Positions 6,342-13,633 of a stretch of DNA of 19,539 bases are shown in pieces. Source of the DNA: TMED14 sp041179465 (GTDB lineage: Bacteria > Bacteroidota > Bacteroidia > Flavobacteriales > Schleiferiaceae); contig JBEGTJ010000029.1 in NCBI GenBank assembly GCA_041179465.1, positions 1-19,539 on the forward strand, read 5' to 3'. The first letter of the stretch is position 1, and each line of letters starts with the position of its first letter. The position numbers were made by a program, and so were the translations under genes. The notes under the pieces are model-generated. The model saw only the letters and a program-made list of their open reading frames with translations. It was not told the origin of the DNA and did not search any database.

Positions 6342-7977
6342 AGGGCTGGCTTTCGGCCGCCATAAACTGGTAGGCCAGCAGTACCGCCGCCACCCCGGCG
6401 AGGCCCCAAAGGGCGGGGTGCATCTGGGCAAAGCGCGAGCGGTACTGGTCTTTGTAGCGCTCGGGGATCCAGTGAATGCCAAATCCCACCGCCAGTACCG
6501 CAGCAGGACGCCACCAGGCCTGCAGCATCGCCATGCTCGGCGCTAAGTCCCAAGCAGTCGTGAGTTGGTCGAGCATCGCCATGGCCGTGTCCCAGTCAGG
6601 GGCGCGGAACCAAATGCGGGTAAACGTGATGAATACGAGGGTCAGCGCGACGCCCAAACCGCGAAACAGCCACCCGTCTGCCCGGTACGGGCGCAGCCGC
6701 GACCAGAGCTTGTAGGACACCAAACCCAGGCCGTTGAGTCCGCCCCACACGACAAAGTTCCACGAGGCTCCGTGCCACAGTCCGCCCAAGAGCATGGTGA
6801 GCAGCAGGTTGATGTTGGTATTGAATCCGCGGCGAAAGGCAGGAATGAACTGGTAGAGGAGCAAAAAGCTGAGCACGAGCACGGCCAGAGCATAGGAAAC
6901 CCACGAAGTCGGCGCCCACCAAGCCAAGCCAAAGAGTCCGGCAAAAATGAGGACGTAGCTGGCCGTGGAGCCGCTTCGATTCCCTCCGAGGGGGATGTAG
7001 AGGTAGTCCTTCAGCCAGCTCGAGAGCGACATGTGCCAGCGCTTCCAGAACTCGGCGACGCTGCGCGCCTTGTAGGGCGAATCAAAGTTTTTCACCAGCG
7101 TGAAGCCCATCCACAGGGCGATTCCGATGGCGATGTCGGTGTAGCCGCTGAAGTCGGCGTAGACCTGCATGGTGTAGGCAAAAAGGGCCAGCGTGTTTTC
7201 CCAACCGGTGTAGAGCGTAGGCTGGCTGAAGACGCGGTCGACCAAGTGCACGGCCAAGAAGTCCGCCAAAATGACCTTTTTCAGGAAGCCGTTGACGACC
7301 CAAAACAATCCCAATCCAAACTGTGCGCGGGTAACGGTGTAGGGCTGGTAAAGCTGCGGAACGAAGTCGCTCGCGCGCACAATGGGGCCCGCGACGAGCT
7401 GCGGAAAAAAGCTGACGTAAAAGGCAAAGTCGCTGAAGCGGCGCACCGGCTCAAGCTGCCTCCGGTAGATGTCCACCGTGTAGCTGAGGCACTGAAAGGT
7501 GTAAAACGAAATGCCAACCGGAAGCAGAATGACGTCTTCGACAAAGTCGGTGCCGAGGTGGGCGTTGGACCATCCGGCCCAGAAGGGCTGCGGATTCCAG
7601 GCCCAACCGGTCAGGTCGTTCCAGACGTCGGCGGCAAAGTAGGCGTACTTGAAAAAGAACAGGACGCCGAGGTTGCTGAACACACTGACCCCCAGCAGCA
7701 GTTTGCGCAAAGCGCTCCGCGACGATCGGTGCAACGCGTGGCCTACGCCGTAGTCGACGGCCGTAGTGAAGATGAGCAGCACGACGTACCACTGGCTGGT
7801 GTGGTAGTAAAAGAACCACGAAGCCAGCATGAGGTAGGCGTTGCGCAGGGCGATTTTGCGTTCGAGTGCGGCAAAACCCACCAGCACGACCGCAAAAAAG
7901 ACCCAGAACCCCAACTCAAGGAAGGTCCAGGGCTTGCTTGCCTCTGCGCGAAGCAGTTGGATCCATGCGTCTACCAT
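6322..7977 (-). CDS. MBOAT-family membrane O-acyltransferase (AlgI/PatA/DltB-like)
   Basis: Polytopic inner-membrane protein that moves an acyl (usually acetyl) group across the membrane for O-acylation of a cell-surface polymer. From ATG 7977 it has 551 residues with about 11-12 hydrophobic segments. Motifs include FWKRWHMSLSSWLKDYLYIP (H315) and GGLWHGASWNF with the presumed catalytic H402, plus YADFSGYTDIAIG, as in AlgI and DltB. The ATG overlaps the stop of the upstream SGNH gene (ATGGTAG), favouring this start over longer in-frame options. It is last in the LysM-SGNH-SGNH-MBOAT operon. The SGNH partners suggest an O-acetylation system like AlgI/AlgJ/AlgX or PatA/PatB; the polymer acylated cannot be told from sequence. 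Confidence 0.93.
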   Translation of the reverse strand: MVDAWIQLLRAEASKPWTFLELGFWVFFAVVLVGFAALERKIALRNAYLMLASWFFYYHTSQWYVVLLIFTTAVDYGVGHALHRSSRSALRKLLLGVSVFSNLGVLFFFKYAYFAADVWNDLTGWAWNPQPFWAGWSNAHLGTDFVEDVILLPVGISFYTFQCLSYTVDIYRRQLEPVRRFSDFAFYVSFFPQLVAGPIVRASDFVPQLYQPYTVTRAQFGLGLFWVVNGFLKKVILADFLAVHLVDRVFSQPTLYTGWENTLALFAYTMQVYADFSGYTDIAIGIALWMGFTLVKNFDSPYKARSVAEFWKRWHMSLSSWLKDYLYIPLGGNRSGSTASYVLIFAGLFGLAWWAPTSWVSYALAVLVLSFLLLYQFIPAFRRGFNTNINLLLTMLLGGLWHGASWNFVVWGGLNGLGLVSYKLWSRLRPYRADGWLFRGLGVALTLVFITFTRIWFRAPDWDTAMAMLDQLTTAWDLAPSMAMLQAWWRPAAVLAVGFGIHWIPERYKDQYRSRFAQMHPALWGLAGVAAVLLAYQFMAAESQPFIYFQF

Positions 7978-9179
7978 GACCGTCGTTCTTGGTGGCGAAG
8001 GTAGGACTTCACGAAGGCTTGCGCGAACCACTCCGCCTCGGCTTCGTAGCCCGCTTGACTCAGGTGGATGCCGTCGGGGCGGGCCCACTGATTGGCCATC
8101 CACCGCCGCACCGATCCATACCCGCCCATCAGGCGGTAGAAATCAAATACGGCCCCGTCGTGCTTGGCGGCGAGGCGGTACATGATGCGCTGCACGGCGA
8201 TTCCGTGGGGGTTGGTTGCCCCTTGGTACAGGGCGTCGTTGTTGGTCAGCCAAATGAACTCGGCAGTGGGCTGCACCGAGCGCACCGCGTCGACCAAGCT
8301 GTCGTAGCGGCGCTCAAACGCCAGCGTGTCGAAGTCGCCGCGGGCTTTATGGGCGTCGTTGATTCCGAGGCCAAACACCACGAGGTCGGGCGGAAGCTCG
8401 CGGAGCTGGTCCGCAAACCGCACGGCCTTGAGGTAGCTGTGGGTGGCCGCGCCGTTCACCCCGACGGAATGGTAGCGAATCCCCTGGGGGTCGGCGGGGC
8501 GAACCAGCACGCCTTCAAGGCTCAGGGTGTCGCGCCGTCCCGGTCGCGGCGCCCATTCCACGGTCAGCGTGTCGGTCGGGCGCTCAAAAACCACTTCGAT
8601 GCCGTCGGGGCGGCGAAGGACCGTGTCCACCGGTCCGCGCATCAAGGGCGGCGCAAGGGAGTCGGCACCCGGGTAAAACAGCAGCACGGATTTGGCGCGC
8701 AGCGGCAGCTCTTTGTGGTACAGGGTAAAGCCCGCTGAATCGGCCGTGTAGGCGCGGATTCCCGAGAACCCCCAGGGTCCGCGGTGCTGCGGAACCGAAC
8801 AGCGCTGGCCCACCCAAGTGCCCTTCACGCGGACTCCGACGCTGCGCGGTCCGTTGGTGCCGGCCAAAGGATAGGGAAAAAGCCAGCCCACCGAACCCTG
8901 CACGCCCGGAGCAAACGCGTGAAGCTGCCGGCGAACGGCGTCGGTGAGCATGCCTGCTTGAACGTGCGATCCCCCTAAATGCACGACGTTGAGGCTGCCA
9001 CGGCCCTCGTACACCAAGGTGTCGAGTCGCTGCCACACGGCGTTTAGGCTCGAGTCCCCTCGAGGCATCCAAAGTTCAGGGCTCTGGCTGGGAACCGGTT
9101 GGGCTTGCAGCGCGCCGCCCAGCAGCGCAAGCGCCACCCACAGCCCCCAGCGGCCAGAAGCCCTACTTAGCTGGAGCAT
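7971..9179 (-). CDS. SGNH/GDSL-like hydrolase 2 (exported; O-acetylation partner)
   Basis: 402 residues with an N-terminal signal segment (hydrophobic residues about 11-25, then AQPVP). The SGNH fold is indicated by VVHLGGSHVQAG (nucleophile S71, with Gly replacing the usual Asp of GDS), FGLGIND as block III, and RPDGIHLSQAGYE with D369 and H372 as the Asp/His pair. A long middle region (about 90-230) looks like a beta-rich insert. It overlaps the preceding SGNH gene by 17 bases and the following MBOAT gene by 7, so translation is probably coupled. By analogy with PatB and AlgJ/AlgX it may transfer acetyl from the MBOAT protein to the acceptor, or remove it. Which of these applies is not shown by the sequence. 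Confidence 0.85.
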   Translation of the reverse strand: MLQLSRASGRWGLWVALALLGGALQAQPVPSQSPELWMPRGDSSLNAVWQRLDTLVYEGRGSLNVVHLGGSHVQAGMLTDAVRRQLHAFAPGVQGSVGWLFPYPLAGTNGPRSVGVRVKGTWVGQRCSVPQHRGPWGFSGIRAYTADSAGFTLYHKELPLRAKSVLLFYPGADSLAPPLMRGPVDTVLRRPDGIEVVFERPTDTLTVEWAPRPGRRDTLSLEGVLVRPADPQGIRYHSVGVNGAATHSYLKAVRFADQLRELPPDLVVFGLGINDAHKARGDFDTLAFERRYDSLVDAVRSVQPTAEFIWLTNNDALYQGATNPHGIAVQRIMYRLAAKHDGAVFDFYRLMGGYGSVRRWMANQWARPDGIHLSQAGYEAEAEWFAQAFVKSYLRHQERRSW

Positions 9180-10512
9180 GGCGGTCGAGTTCCTGTTCGA
9201 GGGCGAGGGCTAAGGCACGGCCCACCTTGCGGGCTCCGTTGGGCGTAAAGTGAATGTGGTCGGCGCCCGCGAGCGGCGGATTGCGCTGCGCCCAGTCGCT
9301 CATGCTTCCGGCCCCGCCCATAAAGGCGAAGACGTCGAAAAAGGCCGCGCCCTGAGCGTGCGCCGCGTCGCGAAGGGCGGTCCGCACCTCGTCCACGAAG
9401 GGATAGGTTTCCCAGGCCACATCGACCTTATGCGCCATGTCGCTCGGGCCCACCACAAGCACGTCGGCGTCGGGAAGGGCCTGCTGAATTAGGGCAATTT
9501 GGCGCGCAAACGCCTTGCCGTACCGGGCCACCTCGGCCGCCGACTTGAAGTAGGGCACGGCGTTGCCGCCGAACTGCAAGATGACCAACCCGGGGCGAGC
9601 TTCGCGCAGCGAGGCCACAAAATGCGGCGGATTAATTCGCTTAAATCCAAGTCCGTCGGCGCCGCGCATGGACACGTTGTCCACCGCCACCCCGCGGGTG
9701 CCGTCCCAGGCGGCTCCGTACCAGAGCGGACTCTGCCCGTTGAACTCGACGCGCACCCGACTCATGGGCTGGGGGGCCACAAACTCCATTTTCGACGGGT
9801 CGCCGGCGCTGTAGTAGCGAATGTGCGAAAGGCTGTCCTCAAAGTAGACTTTGACCTCGGTGGGGCCCTCGTAGGGCCCGAGGAACAGCGTCAGCTTTTG
9901 TGCGGACCGCACCCGGTCGTAGCCGTAGTTGCGGGCGCGGAATTCCATACTCGCCGTGTTCCCTTGGTAGCGGTGCGCGATGCCGCGCACGCCATAAAAT
10001 CCCGACGGTTCGCGGTCGCTTGGGCGCCCAAAGCAGGCGTAGCGCTGCCAGTTGCCGCTCGCCCGGTGGTCCACGCTCGCCATGGGGACGAACGGATCCA
10101 TTCCCTGCAGTCCGGGGCCCATGCCGCCGTAGCGCTGCTGAAGCACCTCGCGCAGGTCGGCCGAGATGCGGTCGCCTTCGATTTGGGAGTCGCCGTAATG
10201 CAGCACGCGCACCACCTGCTGGTCTGCCGACCGCAGGGCACGGGCAAATTGGGCAAATCCCAAGGTATCGCCTTCGGGGAACTCAATGAGGCCCACTTCT
10301 CCGCCTTGCGGTCGCTGAAGTCCTTCTTCTTCCTCGGGCTCGGGCTGCACCGCGAGCTCGGCATCTTCGCCCTGAAGCGCCGTCCACCACGAGGAATTGG
10401 GCCACTTGACCCCATCAGGCCGCCAGGCATCGGGCCAGCACGAAATTCCCGCCAGCACGGCGAGCACACTGAGCACAAACAGCAAGGTAGACCAGGGACT
10501 TTGGCGGTTCAT
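9163..10512 (-). CDS. SGNH/GDSL hydrolase 1 (membrane-anchored, periplasmic)
   Basis: 449 residues. A single N-terminal membrane segment (about 8-26) is followed by a glutamate-rich linker (QPEPEEEEG, about 56-64). Then comes an SGNH domain with classical LHYGDSQIEGDR (S109), a middle beta-rich insert, LQFGGNAVP (block III), and GADHIHFTPNGARKVG with D418 and H421. The catalytic triad is therefore intact, unlike the GGS variant of the next gene. The ATG overlaps the stop of the LysM gene (ATGA). The pairing of two SGNH genes with an MBOAT gene is a recurrent arrangement in polysaccharide or peptidoglycan O-acetylation loci; the substrate here is unknown. Confidence 0.87.
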   Translation of the reverse strand: MNRQSPWSTLLFVLSVLAVLAGISCWPDAWRPDGVKWPNSSWWTALQGEDAELAVQPEPEEEEGLQRPQGGEVGLIEFPEGDTLGFAQFARALRSADQQVVRVLHYGDSQIEGDRISADLREVLQQRYGGMGPGLQGMDPFVPMASVDHRASGNWQRYACFGRPSDREPSGFYGVRGIAHRYQGNTASMEFRARNYGYDRVRSAQKLTLFLGPYEGPTEVKVYFEDSLSHIRYYSAGDPSKMEFVAPQPMSRVRVEFNGQSPLWYGAAWDGTRGVAVDNVSMRGADGLGFKRINPPHFVASLREARPGLVILQFGGNAVPYFKSAAEVARYGKAFARQIALIQQALPDADVLVVGPSDMAHKVDVAWETYPFVDEVRTALRDAAHAQGAAFFDVFAFMGGAGSMSDWAQRNPPLAGADHIHFTPNGARKVGRALALALEQELDRHAPAK

Positions 10513-11198
10513 CGGGGTATTTTTAGCACTTGTCCGGGGTAAATGCGGTCAGATCCTTTGTTGGCGGCGTAGAGCTGCTTGAGGGTCACGCCCGGGTAGC
10601 GTCGCTGAATCACGCCAAAATTATCGCCTTGGCGCACCACAATGCGCAGTTCGGTCTGCGCGGACTTCGGGGGCTGGGCAGGCACCCCCGTGGCGGCTGC
10701 AGGAGGGGGCGGCGCAGCGGCCGCAAGGCCGGCGCCTGACGTCGCCCGTCCGGGGTCGGTGCGCTCGGCGGGCAACTGGTCGGACCCCTTGCTTCGGAAC
10801 GCAATCGGCCGCGCCCATGCCGCCGTGTCGGGGCGCGGGACGGGCAGTTCGTTCCATCGGTAGGTGGGGGTTTCTCGGCGCCGCACGGCCCGCGGGGACC
10901 GAATCAGGGCCCAGTCCGCGCAGGAGCTGTCTCCAAAAAGGCAGTAGTAATCAAGCCAAAGGGTGCGGGCGGCGTCGTAGGCATGCCCCGAATCCTGCTG
11001 AACGCGTTCCCAACCGAACCGGGCTGCGGCGGGCTGGGGCAACCCAAAGGGCCCTAGGCGCGGAATTCCCGGCTCGTGCGCGCTTTGCAGGGCCCGCAAG
11101 GCGTGAGGCTGCATGTAGACCGGTTGGTAGCGCGCCGTGTCGACGGCGCCCCAAGAGGCCCACCCTAATACCCATAAAGCAAGCCAAAGTCCGCGCAT
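10509..11198 (-). CDS. Exported LysM-domain protein, first gene of the O-acetylation operon
   Basis: 229 residues with an N-terminal signal segment (MRGLWLALWVLGWASWGAVD). The central region (about 20-125) is not one I recognise; it contains two nearby cysteines (CLFGDSSC) that could form a disulfide. A low-complexity Ala/Pro linker follows (about 150-180). The C-terminal LysM domain (about 183-229) has VVRQGDNFGVIQRRYPGVTL, LYAANKGSDRIYPGQVLKIP. LysM domains bind N-acetylglucosamine-containing glycans, chiefly peptidoglycan. It has a complete promoter and is probably leaderless. Its 3' end overlaps SGNH 1 by 4 bases. Its place at the head of the operon suggests that it anchors or directs the acetylation proteins at the wall; that is an inference. 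Confidence 0.85.
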   Translation of the reverse strand: MRGLWLALWVLGWASWGAVDTARYQPVYMQPHALRALQSAHEPGIPRLGPFGLPQPAAARFGWERVQQDSGHAYDAARTLWLDYYCLFGDSSCADWALIRSPRAVRRRETPTYRWNELPVPRPDTAAWARPIAFRSKGSDQLPAERTDPGRATSGAGLAAAAPPPPAAATGVPAQPPKSAQTELRIVVRQGDNFGVIQRRYPGVTLKQLYAANKGSDRIYPGQVLKIPR

Positions 11199-11204
11199 CT
11201 AGGC

Positions 11205-11234
11205 CAAAGGTACCGAACCCGCGCAATGATGCAA
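11205..11234 (-). promoter_or_regulatory. Bacteroidota-type promoter of the LysM-SGNH-SGNH-MBOAT operon
   Basis: On the minus strand TTG (11234-11232), a 19-base spacer and TACCTTTG (11212-11205) fit the consensus very well. The box ends six bases before the LysM start codon, predicting a leaderless mRNA. Because it lies in the 42-base gap after the CDP-alcohol transferase gene, the operon can be started separately from the lipid operon upstream. Confidence 0.8.
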
Positions 11235-11240
11235 TGCCGC

Positions 11241-11801
11241 TCAGCCGCGTTGGCGGAGCACCCAATAAAGTCCGCGCTGGTTGGACCGCATCTCCGGCAG
11301 CAGCAGGAGTACCGCCATTCCCTCGGTGAACGACGCAATGCCCCATCCGAGCACAAAAACAAAGTAGGGCGCCCAAAATCCCCAAGTGAAGAGCCAAATG
11401 AAGAGGAAGCCTTGGAGGTACCCGCCTATTTTGGTCGAATACAGATGCAGGCTTGGACTGCGCTTGAACTTGACGAAGGACAAGACCAAGAAGGCCGAAA
11501 TGAAGGCCACAAAAGCCCAAACGAGGTTCATCCAGTCGCCCAATTCGTCCTGCTTAAAGGCATGCAGGCCGTAGAATGCCGCGACGTAGGTTCCGTAGTC
11601 GGCGAGCGAATCGAGCTGGGCTCCCCATTCGGTTTGCAGGTTGAACCGGCGGGCAATCCACCCGTCGAGGATGTCGGTGAGCAGGTTGACCACAATCAGC
11701 ACACTGAACAAGGCCTCCTGGCGGGAGTATACCAAGTAGATCAGGTAGGGAAAAGCGACCAGGCGGTAGCCGCTGAGTACGTTGGGAAGGTGCTTAAGCA
11801 T
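11241..11801 (-). CDS. CDP-alcohol phosphatidyltransferase family membrane protein
   Basis: Integral membrane enzyme that replaces CMP in a CDP-linked lipid with an alcohol head group. The 186-residue protein has the complete signature D43-x2-D46-G-x2-A-R51-x8-G60-x3-D64-x3-D68 (from TDILDGWIARR to LDSLADY) and about five to six hydrophobic segments, the normal length for PgsA- or PssA-like enzymes. The head-group alcohol (glycerol phosphate, serine, inositol phosphate or other) cannot be deduced. Its ATG directly abuts the stop codon of the CarS-like gene (TAA then ATG), so the two genes are certainly expressed together. It is the last gene of patatin-CarS-CDP-alcohol transferase; no terminator is seen before the next promoter. 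Confidence 0.92.
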   Translation of the reverse strand: MLKHLPNVLSGYRLVAFPYLIYLVYSRQEALFSVLIVVNLLTDILDGWIARRFNLQTEWGAQLDSLADYGTYVAAFYGLHAFKQDELGDWMNLVWAFVAFISAFLVLSFVKFKRSPSLHLYSTKIGGYLQGFLFIWLFTWGFWAPYFVFVLGWGIASFTEGMAVLLLLPEMRSNQRGLYWVLRQRG

Positions 11802-12359
11802 TTAAAAACGGCGTTTCATTCCGACGGCGACCAGCACCCCCGAAAGAAGGGCATGGATTCCGCTGTTCACGAGCAAGCTGGCGGCAAAGATGGCCGGTCC
11901 GCTGAGTTGCGGGCTAAGCCCAAAGGCATGGGGGTTTTGCGGAATCCACAGAGCGAGGACCAGCGAACCGAGCGCCGCCGAATCGAGCTTGTCGGCGAGC
12001 GCGCTGAGCTGTGGAAACCGCGCGCTCTGGGCGCCTGCGGCGATGCCCAGGCGTCGTTTCACCCAGGAATTGGGGAGTTCCGCCGCCACGTAGACCAGAC
12101 CGAGCCCACCTCCCCACAGGGAAGGCGCCACCGGCAGGGTCGCGGAGCCCCATGCCGCACCGACCGTGGCCGCCACCGAGCTCAAGGCGACCATGACGAG
12201 CACCCCTCTCCAGGTTTTGTGGGGTCCCAAACCCGCCTCCCACAAGGGGAGCGCAAGGCCCTCCGCGACCTTAAATCGGACCACCGCCATGTGCAGGATT
12301 CCCGCCGCCGCGGTCGGCAGCAGCACCGCCTGCAGGTTCCACCACAGAAGCTCAATCAT
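11802..12359 (-). CDS. CarS/CdsA-like CTP-dependent lipid cytidylyltransferase (CDP-archaeol synthase family)
   Basis: 185-residue membrane protein with about five hydrophobic segments. GPHKTWRG (45-52), ELPNSWVKRRLGIAAG (94-109) and LADKLDS (121-127) match the conserved blocks of CDP-archaeol synthase and, more distantly, CdsA (D/E-S-x-K-R ... D-x-x-D). Members activate a lipid phosphate with CTP. ATG 12359 overlaps the patatin stop by 8 bases; an in-frame ATG nine bases upstream is possible. Its partner immediately downstream uses CDP-lipids, so the pair makes biochemical sense. Bacterial members need not act on archaeal ether lipids; phosphatidic acid or another lipid phosphate is as likely. 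The first conserved acidic residue is Glu, where I expect Asp in the archaeal enzymes. Confidence 0.72.
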   Translation of the reverse strand: MIELLWWNLQAVLLPTAAAGILHMAVVRFKVAEGLALPLWEAGLGPHKTWRGVLVMVALSSVAATVGAAWGSATLPVAPSLWGGGLGLVYVAAELPNSWVKRRLGIAAGAQSARFPQLSALADKLDSAALGSLVLALWIPQNPHAFGLSPQLSGPAIFAASLLVNSGIHALLSGVLVAVGMKRRF

Positions 12360-13326
12360 GAGTCCCATCCCACATGAACCGCTGGACCGCGGAATCTCGA
12401 AGTTGGCGCTGGCCCTCTTCGCGCCCGCAGCGCGACAGCAGCTCAAGGGCCGCAGGGTGCGTCGTGTCCATGCGCACGGGCCCGGTGGCCTCCCACGGAA
12501 TCACCGGGGGCGGAATGCGCAGATAGGACGTTTCCGGAGCCAGTTGCGGCAAAAAAGCCGAAACGGCATCGTGCGTCAGCGCCGCCTGACCGTAGGTAGA
12601 GGCGTGCAGCATGCGCTGGATCCACTGCGGCAAGGACGTGGGCGGTCCGGCGCTGCGGTACCCTTCGGGCTGCTCAACCGTTCCGATCGACAGCACTTCG
12701 AGGCGTCCTACCCCGCGGTACTTGGGCTGCGCTTCGACCAATCCGCTCAGCGCGGGCGAATTCACCCACAATCCGCCGTCGGCATACAGCTCGCCTTCGA
12801 TGGCGTGCGGACTAAAGTAACCCGGCGTGGCCGAAGTCGCCAGCGCCACGTCGACCGCGCGAACCCGCGGGTGGCTGGCCCGGGTAAAGACGCAGCGCGC
12901 GCCGGTCGTCAAATTGACCGAAGCCACGCTCACGTCGGTTTTGAGGTCGGCCAGAGTCATGTCGCCAAAAAGCTGCTGAAGCCCGCGCTCCAGGCGGCGG
13001 GGCGTGTACTTGCCCTTCAATCGAAGCTGGCGGAACAGCTGGCTCGTGCGCTGAACGTGGGCGCGCCATCCGTCGGGGTGGTTGGGGAAAATGTGCGGAC
13101 CCTCCCGCTCCAAAAAGTCTCCGAGTCCCTTAGCGGTGTGTCCGGCGGCCAAGCCCAGCGCCAAAATTCCGCCCGAAGAGGTGCCGCTGATCCACCCCAC
13201 GTGCGCGGGCCACGGCCTGCCGAGTACCGATTCCAACTCGGCGAGTACCCGTGCGGAGTACAGCGCCTTGATGCCCCCGCCGTCTAAGGACAGGAGCCTG
13301 AACACTGCGGATTCCGATTCATTCAT
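12352..13326 (-). CDS. Patatin-like phospholipase/acyl hydrolase
   Basis: 324 residues from ATG 13326, with no signal peptide, so probably cytoplasmic or at the inner face of the membrane. The patatin domain has the oxyanion motif DGGGIKAL (15-22), the nucleophile motif GTSSG with S50, and the catalytic aspartate D183 in ADGG, so the Ser-Asp dyad is complete. The middle region SVASVNLTTGARCVFTRAS and ALATSATPGYFSP is typical of bacterial patatins that release fatty acids from phospholipids. It is first in an operon with a lipid CTP transferase and a CDP-alcohol transferase, with overlapping ends, suggesting a role in phospholipid turnover or remodelling. No nucleotide cyclase lies nearby, so nothing indicates a CBASS effector. 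An in-frame ATG at 13353 exists but its extra residues do not look like patatin. Confidence 0.9.
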   Translation of the reverse strand: MNESESAVFRLLSLDGGGIKALYSARVLAELESVLGRPWPAHVGWISGTSSGGILALGLAAGHTAKGLGDFLEREGPHIFPNHPDGWRAHVQRTSQLFRQLRLKGKYTPRRLERGLQQLFGDMTLADLKTDVSVASVNLTTGARCVFTRASHPRVRAVDVALATSATPGYFSPHAIEGELYADGGLWVNSPALSGLVEAQPKYRGVGRLEVLSIGTVEQPEGYRSAGPPTSLPQWIQRMLHASTYGQAALTHDAVSAFLPQLAPETSYLRIPPPVIPWEATGPVRMDTTHPAALELLSRCGREEGQRQLRDSAVQRFMWDGTHD

Positions 13327-13430
13327 GACCCCAAGTAACATCGTTTTTGCCATTTTTCGGCAGCAAAAACTGAAAAGTTGAGCTCAAGTTCCGGCGATCC
13401 TTGCGCGAACTCAGCCGGGCCTGGGGACCC

Positions 13431-13466
13431 AAAAAAAAAGCCGAACACCTCAGGGCATTCGGCTTT
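13431..13466 (-). terminator. Rho-independent terminator of tRNA-His
   Basis: Read on the minus strand, AAAGCCGAA (13466-13458) pairs with TTCGGCTTT (13445-13437), a 9-bp stem, and the T-run continues to 13431. A weak CCT/AGG pairing lies in the loop. It lies 24 bases after the tRNA end and before the patatin gene, so the two units are separate. Confidence 0.88.
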
Positions 13467-13489
13467 GGGCGCGCCACGGGGCGCTTTAG

Positions 13490-13564
13490 GGTGAATGACG
13501 GGGTTCGAACCCGCGACCTCCGGAACCACAATCCGGCGCTCTAACCAGCTGAGCTACAATCACC
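13490..13564 (-). tRNA. tRNA-His (anticodon GTG)
   Basis: The minus strand folds as a complete cloverleaf: D-stem GCTC/GAGC, anticodon stem CCGGA/TCCGG with loop TTGTGGT (anticodon at 13529-13527), and T-loop TTCGAAC. The base encoded at 13564 can serve as the extra G(-1) that is specific to tRNA-His, opposite C73. The acceptor stem GTGATTG/CATTCAC has one U-U mismatch at the fifth pair. The 3' CCA is not encoded, so it must be added. The gene has its own promoter and terminator. Confidence 0.95.
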
Positions 13565-13577
13565 GTGTTTAGGGCGG

Positions 13578-13607
13578 CAAATATAGGAACTGCCGGTGGT
13601 TCAGCAA
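13578..13607 (-). promoter_or_regulatory. Bacteroidota-type promoter of tRNA-His
   Basis: On the minus strand TTG (13607-13605), a 19-base spacer and TATATTTG (13585-13578) match the consensus. The box ends 13 bases before the tRNA, leaving a leader of only a few bases. It sits in the divergent gap shared with the glycosyltransferase gene. Confidence 0.85.
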
Positions 13608-13633
13608 GCAGATTTACGCCGAACTTTACGCCA

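Noticed and set aside
6565..8004. Long plus-strand open frame opposite the MBOAT gene (479 codons)
   Set aside because: The translation is a Gln/Val/Glu-rich mirror of a membrane protein with no recognisable domain; the MBOAT frame has clear motifs.
9499..10542. Plus-strand open frame opposite SGNH 1 (347 codons)
   Set aside because: Antisense shadow of a gene with an intact GDS/DxxH triad; no motifs or start signals of its own.
11802..12359. Evidence for archaeal ether-lipid synthesis
   Set aside because: Only the CarS-like gene is present; no prenyl-glycerol-phosphate synthases are in the window, so the substrate cannot be assumed.
11226..13287. Two plus-strand open frames opposite the CDP-alcohol transferase, CarS-like and patatin genes
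   Set aside because: Both are low-complexity and charged, cross gene boundaries, and compete with three genes that have complete catalytic motifs.
12352..13326. Patatin as a CBASS (CapV-type) defence effector
   Set aside because: No CD-NTase, Cap2/Cap3 or other defence gene is nearby; the operon partners are lipid biosynthesis genes.
13565..13633. GTG start extending the glycosyltransferase by 23 residues
   Set aside because: The extension overlaps the tRNA-His promoter and does not resemble the family N-terminus, which begins at MNLIHVVRMWP.
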